From assembly GCA_958295665.1 (NCBI GenBank), contig OY282560.1, positions 144,948,091 to 145,012,090 of the forward strand: a stretch of 64,000 bases of DNA, read 5' to 3'. The notes beneath the pieces are model-generated. The model saw only the letters and a list, made by a program, of their open reading frames with translations. It searched no databases and was not told the origin of the DNA. Positions 11,166-19,610 of this stretch are shown here, piece by piece (within the stretch, counting starts at the first letter, position 1; each line of letters starts with the position of its first letter). The position numbers were made by a program, and so were the translations under genes. This DNA is from Tipula vernalis (lineage: Eukaryota > Arthropoda > Insecta > Diptera > Tipulidae).

Positions 11166-13562
11166 TTGAAGACATTCGATTACGACCTTTAGATTGACTG
11201 TGTCAAATGCTTTTGCTAAGTCAATAGAAAAGGTAAAAGTTTCATTCCCGGAGCGCCATTCTTCATCCAGTACTCGACGAACGACAAACATGTGATCATC
11301 AGTCGAGCGATTGGGCAAAAACGCAGCTTGGTATGAAGGCGGTAATTCGAGATGATCATCCAACTTTTCAAGAAGAAGCTTGGCATAGATCTTGTATCCT
11401 ACATTGCATAGGGTTATGCGTCGGAAATCACTGGCTTGACGAGGATTCTTGTTCTTAGGAATTGGAACCTGAATGGTCTCCAGCCACTCGGTTGGTGGGT
11501 CATTGTTTATCCATGCAGTTTCTATGACTTTATGAAGCGCTTCAACAATATTGTTGGGTGCATATTTAAATAGTTCAATGGGAATTTGATCCGGCCCCGA
11601 GGCAGTGCCTGGGCGGATTAAATTCAGGACTGACTGAATGTCTTCCTTATTTGGAGGAGGACCTAGAGGAAAGTAATCCTGTTCCTCTATAAGGCTCGGC
11701 CAGGTTCCTTCAATGGTAGAAAGTTCATTTACCCAGGAGGAAATTGGTATGTAATTTCCGCGAAAGGAAGAGCAATCTCGTTTAAAAATCTTAAAATATG
11801 AATAAGTTCTGCGAAGACGTTCTGGAGGAGAATAGTAAGTCAAACGACTAAAAAATTGTTTGCATTCAGAAGATTTGTGCCTGGAATAGGCATCAGACAA
11901 ACGTTTCCTGGCACTTTGTAGACGCAATCGAGAGCTCATCTCCTGTGGATGAGCATGTTTGTGAAATTGGGCCTGTTTAAAGAGCGCCAATGCTTTCCTA
12001 CGCTTAGGTGTCAGGGGCGTCTTGGTGGTGAGTAACTGTTGGGAGCTTTCCTTGATGCAAGTAGTTAGCAAATGCCATAGATTACAATTATTTATATCTG
12101 AAACTGCTTGTGCAAATGATTTTGCTAAAACGGACTGATATTGTTTGTGTATCTTTACTCCTTGCAGTAACGAGAGATTCAAAGATTTGAATGAATAGGT
12201 CATAGGTGGCCCTGCAGAGATCAGAACTGGCTTTACAGTAGTAGGACAGGCAAGCGACCGCACTTTTCGCATGGTGCACACAATCCATATTAAACGATGA
12301 TCGCTTAGTGACGGGTAAAAACAGGCGGCTTTCACCGACTTAACATAAATAACCCGATTGCTTTTACGGGTTAAAATATAGTCCAACTGGGAATACAATC
12401 GACCATCAGTCCAGGTCATAAGTTTCCGCCGACGTCCATGAAGGGTGTGATTAAAAAGTTGAGTCGACCGAGTTAGTAGTTCTAGAGAAACTCCATTCTC
12501 ATTCTTCGACTGCAAATCATCTTCTTTTAGATGCGCATTAAAATCTCCAAATAAGACGATATCGATCTGTTGCGGGCAACGATCAATTATCGAAAGTAAC
12601 TTTGAGAATATCTTTGTGGAAAGACGACGATTGTATTGGGAAGTGTGAGGTGGAACATAAACGGATATGGCAATGATCCTCCTATTCTCAATTCTGCCGT
12701 TCAGAGTAATTATGGCACCAAAATATTTTCGAATTCCCATGGTCCGAATGAAGGTATGCCTTTTTATCAAAATTCCCACTCCACGTCTTTTTGTCTTGGG
12801 ATCGTTTGTAAGGTGCCAAATGTAATTTTTTGATGAACAGGTTCCAGAGGGCATATTTGTTTCTGAGACACTACATATATGGACATTATTTTCTAATAAA
12901 ATTCTGTCAATGGCGTCACGTTTCTGGGAGTTATTAAGGCCTCGAACGTTCCAAGTTCCAAGGCAGAATGAGTTGACGGGAAGGTCCAGGATTGGTGACT
13001 CAATTAACTGTGATTCCTCAATTAGTGTATAAGGATTGTCAGTGGTGGAAATTTTCCGGTGGACATTCTCTGCTATGTTAGGCAAATTGGAATATTGTGC
13101 CGTGTTAGCAAGCAATGGGGTATGTTCCTGTTGAAACATTAAGCTGTCATAATGTGACCCCGTATATAGCAAATTAATTTCAGTGTTATACGTTCCCCTG
13201 GTCGGTGTAAAAGTGATTTGATGTTTGACATAATAAATATTTATTTTTAATTTTTTCAAATTAGACACGGCCGAAAGACATTCGGCGCCACCCCAAAATC
13301 CAGTCTGCTGAAGGTCGGATAGATATCTTAATATTAATTGATTTCCAGTGTGATTCAAAATTTCCCTGGGATTATAGATCTGATGACATGCATCCAATAT
13401 TGTGTGAGAATAATCATCAAGATTACCGCGTATAAAGCTGACAATTTCAGCTCGGAGATCACTTGCTGAACAGGTTGAAGAATGAGAATCTTGTAGTTGC
13501 AGCTGATGGATGATTGCATTGAAAAGGCAATTTTCATCACTTGGTATTTTGTGTACTTCCAT
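11100..13562 (-). CDS. OTU protease - APE endonuclease - partial RT polyprotein of a non-LTR retrotransposon
   Basis: An 820-codon open frame starting at an ATG. Residues 1-140 form an OTU-like cysteine protease: SDENCLFNAI gives Asp9 and the nucleophile Cys12, and GSHYDSL gives His137. From about residue 200 an APE-type endonuclease follows (GTWNVRGLNN, SVSETN, GVGILIKRH, GDFNAH near 340, SDHRLIW near 420). The RT starts near 640 (RPGTASGPDQIPIELFKYAP, FRRITLCNVGYKI, AFLPNRSTDDHM) and ends shortly after the first catalytic Asp (SIDLAKAFDTVNL), where a deletion of about 500 bp removes the PQG and YADD motifs. OTU enzymes cleave ubiquitin chains; what one does in a LINE is not established from this sequence. 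OTU, endonuclease and RT N-terminus all remain in one frame without stops, which argues for a young copy. Confidence 0.88.
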   Translation of the reverse strand: MEVHKIPSDENCLFNAIIHQLQLQDSHSSTCSASDLRAEIVSFIRGNLDDYSHTILDACHQIYNPREILNHTGNQLILRYLSDLQQTGFWGGAECLSAVSNLKKLKINIYYVKHQITFTPTRGTYNTEINLLYTGSHYDSLMFQQEHTPLLANTAQYSNLPNIAENVHRKISTTDNPYTLIEESQLIESPILDLPVNSFCLGTWNVRGLNNSQKRDAIDRILLENNVHICSVSETNMPSGTCSSKNYIWHLTNDPKTKRRGVGILIKRHTFIRTMGIRKYFGAIITLNGRIENRRIIAISVYVPPHTSQYNRRLSTKIFSKLLSIIDRCPQQIDIVLFGDFNAHLKEDDLQSKNENGVSLELLTRSTQLFNHTLHGRRRKLMTWTDGRLYSQLDYILTRKSNRVIYVKSVKAACFYPSLSDHRLIWIVCTMRKVRSLACPTTVKPVLISAGPPMTYSFKSLNLSLLQGVKIHKQYQSVLAKSFAQAVSDINNCNLWHLLTTCIKESSQQLLTTKTPLTPKRRKALALFKQAQFHKHAHPQEMSSRLRLQSARKRLSDAYSRHKSSECKQFFSRLTYYSPPERLRRTYSYFKIFKRDCSSFRGNYIPISSWVNELSTIEGTWPSLIEEQDYFPLGPPPNKEDIQSVLNLIRPGTASGPDQIPIELFKYAPNNIVEALHKVIETAWINNDPPTEWLETIQVPIPKNKNPRQASDFRRITLCNVGYKIYAKLLLEKLDDHLELPPSYQAAFLPNRSTDDHMFVVRRVLDEEWRSGNETFTFSIDLAKAFDTVNLKVVIECLQQYVPHANQCNLSLKEIKYLLR

Positions 13563-14369
13563 GCCTAACAGTAAATACTAAGTGTGCAATGTATATTACA
13601 ATATTGCCAATTTACCGATTTATTTAACTTAGCTTACCTTCTAATTTTCTAGTTATTAATTCCAGCTATTCCACTACAATTGTAAATTCTAAATTCTTAA
13701 CTCAATAGCATACTAAATAATTTAATTTATGAATTATTTTAATTTTAATTTTAATTTTCATCACACACTAATTTCATCACATCCACTCACTACATTTCAT
13801 ATAACCCTACATTTCAAATAAATTCTACACTCTATATTTCAAATAAATTCTTTAAACACATAGACACTAGTTTAATAATTAGTTAGCCATTTATCATTTA
13901 TGTACTTAATTATTCCTTTATTAAATTCAGTACCCTTTGTTATATCACTCTGTTATCTTTTAATCACTAAACACCGTAACTCTATAGTTTGCTCTAATAA
14001 TTAATAAATTATCTAATTTTTGTTTTATCTTTTATATTTTCTTTCATCACACTTCACCAATAGTTTCATTACATCAAGGCTTCTTTTAACATCAATAAAC
14101 TGCATTTCCAGTTTGGACATATATTCCAAGACTTCCCTATCTCACCTGTCTAATCAAAACTTTACACATTATACCTAATGTTTTTTCCTTAAATGTTGAA
14201 CCGTAATAAAGCGATGCACAATCATGCACTCTTACACAATTCACAATTCACTGAATTTATCGAATTTTAGTTTGAATAGCCAATTTACAATAAAATAATT
14301 ATTTTTAATAAAAATTAATTCTCGAGGAAAAAAACACAACCATTTGACTCGAAAGTCATGGCCAACTCC

Positions 14370-14396
14370 TAAGAAACAAATTATAAATTAATAAAT
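14370..14396. repeat. 27-bp direct repeat, right copy (target-site duplication of the OTU-LINE)
   Basis: Identical to 9490-9516 and adjoining the 5' end of the LINE. Confidence 0.85.
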
Positions 14397-14933
14397 AGAT
14401 TAAAAAATTTTAATAAAACTCAACCAGAGCTCATCTCCCAAAAAAACGTTACTGTCAACCCCTCCAAACCGAACTGTGAACTAGTAACTTCAAATTCAAA
14501 TTTAAAATTTAAAACCAAGCTCTCAGTAACCCAAAAAAAGGCGCAACAATGTCCTGAAAATCTAATTAAAAACATCACAATAATGGGCCCGATTCAATGT
14601 AAATCTTCTATTGGACTTTTCTTCTATTCTCCCATTATTTCCATGAAAACTTGATTTGATTTGGATCTAGTTTTCCTAGAAATAACGACACGATAGAAGA
14701 AAAGACAAATAGAGATGTACATACATTGCCCAATATTTATGATAATTAATATCTCTGAAAAATCTTCTTTTGAATTAAGTAACCACAATTTCGAATTCCC
14801 TAGCTGCTTCAGATTCATGGTTCTTACTGCTTGAAATCTAGTATTGATTAAGATTATGTTAAATAAATGAGTCATAATCTGGCAAATTGGGTATAGTTAA
14901 GTTATTAAGTAATCAATAATCATGGTAGTTTTA

Positions 14934-15015
14934 AGTTGCCTAACTCTCCTGCAAAATTTCTCCCATAAATGCTTAATCGGATTAAGGTTTGGTGATGTGA
15001 GATGGTGAATGTACC
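14934..15015 (-). pseudogene. Tc1/mariner transposase scrap (C-terminal D-E region)
   Basis: The reverse complement reads SPNLNPIKHLWENF, the conserved segment around the last catalytic residue of Tc1-type transposases (usual form S-P-D-L-N-P-I-E-x-L-W). Upstream, KWVHSPSH lies in a shifted frame. Asn and Lys stand at the positions usually Asp and Glu, so the remnant is inactive. No inverted ends were located. Confidence 0.6.
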
Positions 15016-16085
15016 CATTTTAAAATATTGGTAATGCATGCTTAACTGATATTTACGTTTGTATTTTCCATACTTCTCAAAGACGTTCAACGCATTGGTC
15101 CTTGGTGCGCAAGGATGACAAGAAGTTATGTACAGCTTTTTGTTTTCATATTGTACTTAATAAAAATTTAATGGGACGGACACTTTACTTTATGTTTTTG
15201 GGGATTTTTTGGGAAGTTTATTTTTGCCAAAAAACATTTCTGATAATAAAATCCTTAGTCTTGTTAATAGAGCTTTTTCTCGAAGCATCTCCGATCACGT
15301 CTTGCTTTTGAAAGTAAGTGCTGCGGTCATTTTGATTCGAAATATAAACTTCTTGAAAGATTAGTTAACAGGACGAAATTGATCGTACCGAAAATTATGA
15401 AAATTTTGATAGAAGCTCGAAATCCATTCAGTAATATTAAACAATCCGAGGATTATTTGTATGTAGATTTGAGAAATTTTGTGATTTCACCGCGCTTGAA
15501 GTCATAGTTTTAGTGTCTCCACATAAACATCCTGGTAAGTTGATTCCGCCAGTAGCTAATCAGAAAATATTATTTTTAGTTAAAAATGTTCCTATTGAAG
15601 GCAATGCTACCTACTAGCAATTGCTTCTGCATTGAAAAGGCTGCGAAGTAGCCTGGGTTTAGCCAGAGGGGAGGATCCTAGTTCTCTTCTATAAATGCGA
15701 TTAAAACATACCATCTGTTACAACTAACATTTAAAATCGTGCATCAGAGAATTCGTGTTTCACAATTTAGAAAACTGGTGGCAGCTACTATCAAGATATT
15801 GTTTCAATTTGACATTTAATTTTTGATTTTTCAACATTCAGTTCCTTTTAATAAAATGATTGAATGTTTATTTTGTATTTTCTATTTAATGGAAATCATT
15901 GACATAAATTCTTCCGGTAAGTTGTCCCCAGAGCCTAAAAGTTTAGCCAACAAACCACTGTTTGAATCAAATGAATAAAAGGATTTTGAATGAATACCCT
16001 AAATTTGTTGAAATAATATTACTATTTTCGGATATTCTTACTTAGTCCTTTTAAGAATTCAGTTTCCAGTACCTCATATCAATTT
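15016..16085. other. no recognisable gene
   Basis: AT-rich sequence without a supported feature. Parts may be further eroded Tc1-type sequence, but this could not be shown by eye. Confidence 0.5.
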
Positions 16086-16131
16086 AAAAAAAAAAAAAAA
16101 AAAAACAATTAAGAGAAATTCATTTAATCAA

Positions 16132-16137
16132 TTTATT
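16132..16137 (-). terminator. polyadenylation signal of the TIL gene
   Basis: AATAAA on the minus strand, 36 bp after the stop codon of the TIL gene. A plus-strand run of about 20 A (16086-16105) lies further downstream. Confidence 0.65.
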
Positions 16138-16172
16138 GTTTGATTTTAAATATTGTTTATAATTTAATCATA

Positions 16173-16412
16173 TTAGCAATCGGCTGGTAAGACACAGTTA
16201 GAAGGGTCCTTGAATAGATATCCAGAGTTGCAGAAACACCCGGGACCAGATGGCCTTTTACAATATGACGGGAGGTTTGGATCGTCACATGTTCCTTGGC
16301 ATCGATTTCCATTATCGGCGTAGTGCTCATTTACACCACAAGTTAATAAAATTTGAGCTGTAGCAGCGTAAAGATGAGCCACTAACACGAGTAAACAAAT
16401 TATTTTATACAT
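16173..16412 (-). CDS. secreted TIL-domain serine protease inhibitor, 8-cysteine type
   Basis: A complete 79-residue frame. Residues 1-19 are a signal peptide (YKIICLLVLVAHLYAATA), so the product is secreted, probably into haemolymph, gut or silk/venom-type secretions. The mature part opens with CGVNEHYADNGN and has eight cysteines ending in CFCNSGY...C....C, the trypsin-inhibitor-like (Ascaris/TIL) fold. Compared with the usual ten-cysteine pattern, Cys2 and Cys6 are absent; in the family these pair with each other, so a whole disulfide is lost while the others remain. Eight-cysteine TIL inhibitors of this sort are known in silkworm. The reactive loop after the fourth cysteine reads CKRPSGPGC; Lys/Arg there suggest trypsin-like targets. 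The gene is intronless, with a TATA box upstream and AATAAA downstream. It is the only intact host-type gene in the window. Confidence 0.9.
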   Translation of the reverse strand: MYKIICLLVLVAHLYAATAQILLTCGVNEHYADNGNRCQGTCDDPNLPSYCKRPSGPGCFCNSGYLFKDPSNCVLPADC

Positions 16413-16492
16413 TTTTTACTGTAGGTTTAAGACACTTCTATTCACTATAAAATTGATACGTTTTATGATAAAATAATTCAAAGTTTGGACCA

Positions 16493-16500
16493 CTTTTATA
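16493..16500 (-). promoter_or_regulatory. TATA box of the TIL gene
   Basis: GGTATAAAAGTG on the minus strand, about 80 bp upstream of the ATG, at the right distance for a start site near TATCAATTTT about 30 bp downstream and a ~50-nt 5' UTR. Confidence 0.65.
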
Positions 16501-16502
16501 CC

Positions 16503-17154
16503 ATAAAAAAAAGATGATGTAATACGTTATAATTTTTATTTTATTGTTAGTACATTTATCGTTCCACTTTTAATTTACACGCGTTACGATGATGTTTCAG
16601 TTTTCGCCATAAGCCACAAGTCTTACAAATAATCATATATATTTCATAAAGAGTTCCTTTCTGTTAAAAAAAATATATATAACCGCCCAAAGGGTTTTTC
16701 CAGAACCGCAAAGCTGTCTGAAGGGTCTTTAGCTATTCAGCTTCACAAAATATCAACTAAACTAATTTCAACTATTACGAGAACAAACGCTTATTAAAAA
16801 GTTAATAAATATCTTATAACTAGATAAGTTTAACCGTTTGCATCTAATAAAATATTTTGTTAACCATGAGTTCAACGCGGCTTTTCGTTTTCGGTACACA
16901 AAGAAAAGAACAAACACAGCTACTTAATTTTTTTTTTTTTTGAAGTTTTATCAATATAGATGATTAAATTAAACTTTCATCTTGCCGATAGGAATTATTT
17001 CTCAAATGGCACGTGCGTTTTTTTACATCTGCCATCTAAAAGCGTAAACATATTTATTCAAGGAGCGGTATTCGATAGATAGAACAACGTGGTAAAATCA
17101 TTTAAGCGTGTTATGAAAATGTGCGCTAAAAAATGCCTATCGTACATTACGTGG
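16503..17154. other. no recognisable gene upstream of the TIL gene
   Basis: Contains homopolymer runs (16930-16941 T) and ordinary AT-rich sequence; regulatory elements other than the TATA box could not be identified. Confidence 0.5.
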
Positions 17155-17381
17155 TTTTTTATTTATTTATTTACCAACTTTTAAAAAAAAAATCTGGTTA
17201 CAATTTTAAAATATTCTACATTACATTACAAAAAAAAAAAAAAACTTTACCAAAAATTAGAAAGAAAATCTGACATCAAAACCTTAAATGCATCTCTTGA
17301 CAAATTAAAATCAAAAATCGACCGTACTTTATTAAAAGCAACCGAGACCTTATAAACAGGTTCATTCATAGCTAAATTACT

Positions 17382-18555
17382 CTAATTTAAGAACAAACTC
17401 CCCACTCGATCGTAACACACGTGTTGGAACATAAATAGTAAATAAATGTAGAATCTCATTACAACAATTCTACAAACGAGGAGATCACGGACTAAAGTGG
17501 CACACGTCGCAGTTCTACGAATAGAGAGAGGTTCCAATTTTAATAGTTTACATCGTCCCCTATAAGGAGAAAGAATATAATTGGGAAGATTATTGTCCCT
17601 AGGTAATCTACGCAAGGCATATTTTAAGAACTGTCTTTGAACCCTTTCTATAAGATCAGAAGAATCCTGATAAAATGGGTCCCAAATAACTACTCCATAA
17701 TCTAATTGCGAGCGCACCAACGTAATATACAAGATTCTAATCACATAAGGATCCCAGAAGTCTTTGGAGAATCTTTTAACATGGAAAACGCCTTAGAAAC
17801 AATGCCCTGTATATGAATTTGGAAGGATAAATTAGAAGCGAATGTGATACCCAAATCTTTGAAAGTTTTCACTTTCTCAATTCTATGGTCTTTGAGAAAA
17901 AATTCGTAGTCAAAGTTCAAAACATTCCTTCTTCGGGAAAATCGCATTGTTTTACACTTCCTAGTATTCAATAATAAATTTTGGTAAGTACACCAATTGG
18001 TAAAATCCGATAAATCCGGCTGTAGCTCCTCTGCATCCCGAATATTCGAAATAGTTTTAAAAATTTTAATATCGTCAGCATATATAAGAATCTCAGAATA
18101 CTTAATACAGTTAATCACATCATTAATAAAAAGAATGAATAAAGTTCTGCCATCTAAGTCCGACTTGATCCACCTAATAGGTAAACTATTACAATCCAAA
18201 GACTCCAATTTAAGGAATAGTAGTTTGTGATCAATTTTGTCAAAGGCCTTGCTAAAATCTGAATAAACAACCTGTACATCCATCCCCAATTCAAAAACCG
18301 TTGAAACATAATTGGTCAGTAAAAACAAATTCGAGACAGTTGATCTGCCAGGAAGGAATCCATGTTGCTCAGAAGAAATAAACCTACGAGTATAAAAAAA
18401 AGAATAAAATCTTTGACTAATTTTTCAAAAAGCTTCGGCAAAACGAATAATATACTGGTGGCTCGATAATTAGTAATATCACTTCTGGAACCTGACTTAA
18501 ATATTAAGTTACAATTATCTTTCAAATTATGACCCAAACGATCGTCCAAAAACAT
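17382..18555 (-). pseudogene. reverse transcriptase of the CR1/jockey-like LINE, broken
   Basis: Three frames cover the RT. The first (18316-18555) has KSGSRSDITNYRATSILFVL, the strand before the palm. The second (17741-18328) has YSDFSKAFDKIDH with the first catalytic Asp and ILIYADDIKIF with the YADD pair. Between them, DLDGRTLFILFINDV shows a deletion of about 40 codons: the segment normally carrying GVPQGSxLGP is gone. The third (17382-17744) carries the C-terminal LRRLPRDNNLP region. No functional RT can be made. Confidence 0.85.
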
Positions 18556-18612
18556 AGTAGACGGATATCCCTTAGTTTTTCTTTTAGAATCAACGAATTT
18601 TCAGAAGCTATC

Positions 18613-18753
18613 AGGGCCCGTATTCTTGAAATTCACCGAAAAAATTCGCCGGTGACTTTGGTATGAAACAATTTAAATTTTCGACTGAAATGATGTATTT
18701 CACTAGAAAATAATGGGCGACTTTTTTTGATCGAATTTCAAGAATACGGGCCT
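18613..18753. mobile_element. 140-bp MITE with perfect 20-bp inverted ends
   Basis: GGCCCGTATTCTTGAAATTC at 18615-18634 returns exactly inverted at 18733-18752. The unit interrupts the minus-strand LINE frame between its endonuclease-side and RT-side parts, which proves it is an insertion. A short GAAATTC..CGACT-type pattern repeats inside. No clear target duplication. Confidence 0.8.
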
Positions 18754-19368
18754 AGGTCTATCCTTTATTTTCGATTCGATCTCCAAAATGTAATTGTTGT
18801 AAAGAAATTTATTCAATATTCTGAATTCATTTCTCAAGGATTCAAATACAGTGTACCTATCAGGAGTAGGAAAAAGTTTAAATCTCTTATGACCCTTGTC
18901 TTGACGGGTTTTCAAATTAATACGCTGTTTATTATACCACGGTTCCTTCAACTGACGCGTAGTTTTAAATTTAGGAATAAATTTCACCATTCCTACATTT
19001 AGAATATTATAAAATTCATCCAGTACTTCCTCTAAATGATCATTACCCTCAAATGCACTCCAATCATAATTATCAAGAAAAGCATTAAAGGAATCGTAGT
19101 CCCCAATTTTATAATTAAAATTTTCAACAAATAACTCATCCTTGACAATTTCACATACATCGAAAGACAGTGACACTTTTATTGGAAAGTGGTATATGCT
19201 CGGCGCTCCAGCTAAATCGTCACACGTCTCGACAATAACTTCCTGATCCAACGGCAAAAATACCAGGTCCAAAACATTCCCACACTTGTTCTTGACGTCC
19301 ATACATTGTTTGAGACCCATTGAAAGTAATCCGGTCATGAAGTTATCATAATTCGCATTCAAATTCAA
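18754..19368 (-). pseudogene. endonuclease C-terminus and linker of the CR1/jockey-like LINE
   Basis: A 200-codon stretch starting in the endonuclease tail (SVKN-type VKNKCGNVLDLVF, then a histidine in SIYHFPIKV at the place of the SDH motif). It continues with the helical linker that precedes RT (WYNKQRINLKTRQDKGHKRF). The frame is cut off by the MITE. Confidence 0.75.
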
Positions 19369-19411
19369 CGGAGTTAAAAAATCATCAACTCGAAGCCAAT
19401 TAACATTACCG

Positions 19412-19610
19412 GTGTGAAGTTTTTGGACACTTTTTTAGACAAAAATTTATGCGAGTACATATTGTGAATTTTTTGGACAAAATAAAAAATTCGTTTTTGG
19501 ACAAATGTTTATGCGATTGTACATCCTTCTTTTAACAATGTATTTAACAAAAATAAAGTTATTCAAATAAACCAAGCCTCAAATAATTTCAAACATTAAT
19601 TTCCAATATG
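19412..19610. other. spacer between LINE and satellite
   Basis: Contains three loose repeats of TTTTTGGACA(A) with TTTATGCGA. Otherwise nothing recognised. Confidence 0.4.

Larger units (their letters stand above)
9517..14369 (-). mobile_element. full-length OTU-containing non-LTR retrotransposon (RTE-like), internally deleted
   Basis: The unit is delimited by a perfect 27-bp duplication and has a (CAAAT)n-type tail at its 3' end (plus-strand 9517-9540), as expected of a LINE on the minus strand. Order in its own direction: ~800-bp 5' UTR (14369-13563), long open frame (13562-11100) with OTU, APE endonuclease and N-terminal RT, an internal deletion near 11165, the C-terminal tail (to 10590) and a ~1.07-kb 3' UTR that includes (AAT)n. 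The 5' end starts GGAGTTGGCCATGACTTTCG. The deletion removes the RT catalytic core, so this copy needs another copy's RT, or the deletion happened after insertion. Confidence 0.8.
17155..19411 (-). mobile_element. CR1/jockey-like LINE, 5'-truncated and decayed
   Basis: The (TAAA)n 3' tail is visible as TTTATTTATTTATTTA at 17158-17172. In its own direction the copy begins inside the endonuclease C-terminus (VLDLVFLPL at 19260-19300), runs through the RT and ends in the usual thumb/C-terminal region (SQLDYGVVIWDP; IERVQRQFLKYA). It contains a MITE (18613-18753), several frameshifts and an internal deletion. At its 5' side it meets a short spacer leading into the satellite. Confidence 0.85.

Noticed and set aside
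14624..14875. 83-codon minus-strand frame
   Set aside because: No motif; composition like surrounding AT-rich DNA.
15102..15311. 69-codon plus-strand frame next to a Tc1 scrap
   Set aside because: Phe/Leu-rich translation of AT-rich DNA with no family motif; the Tc1 similarity lies on the minus strand.
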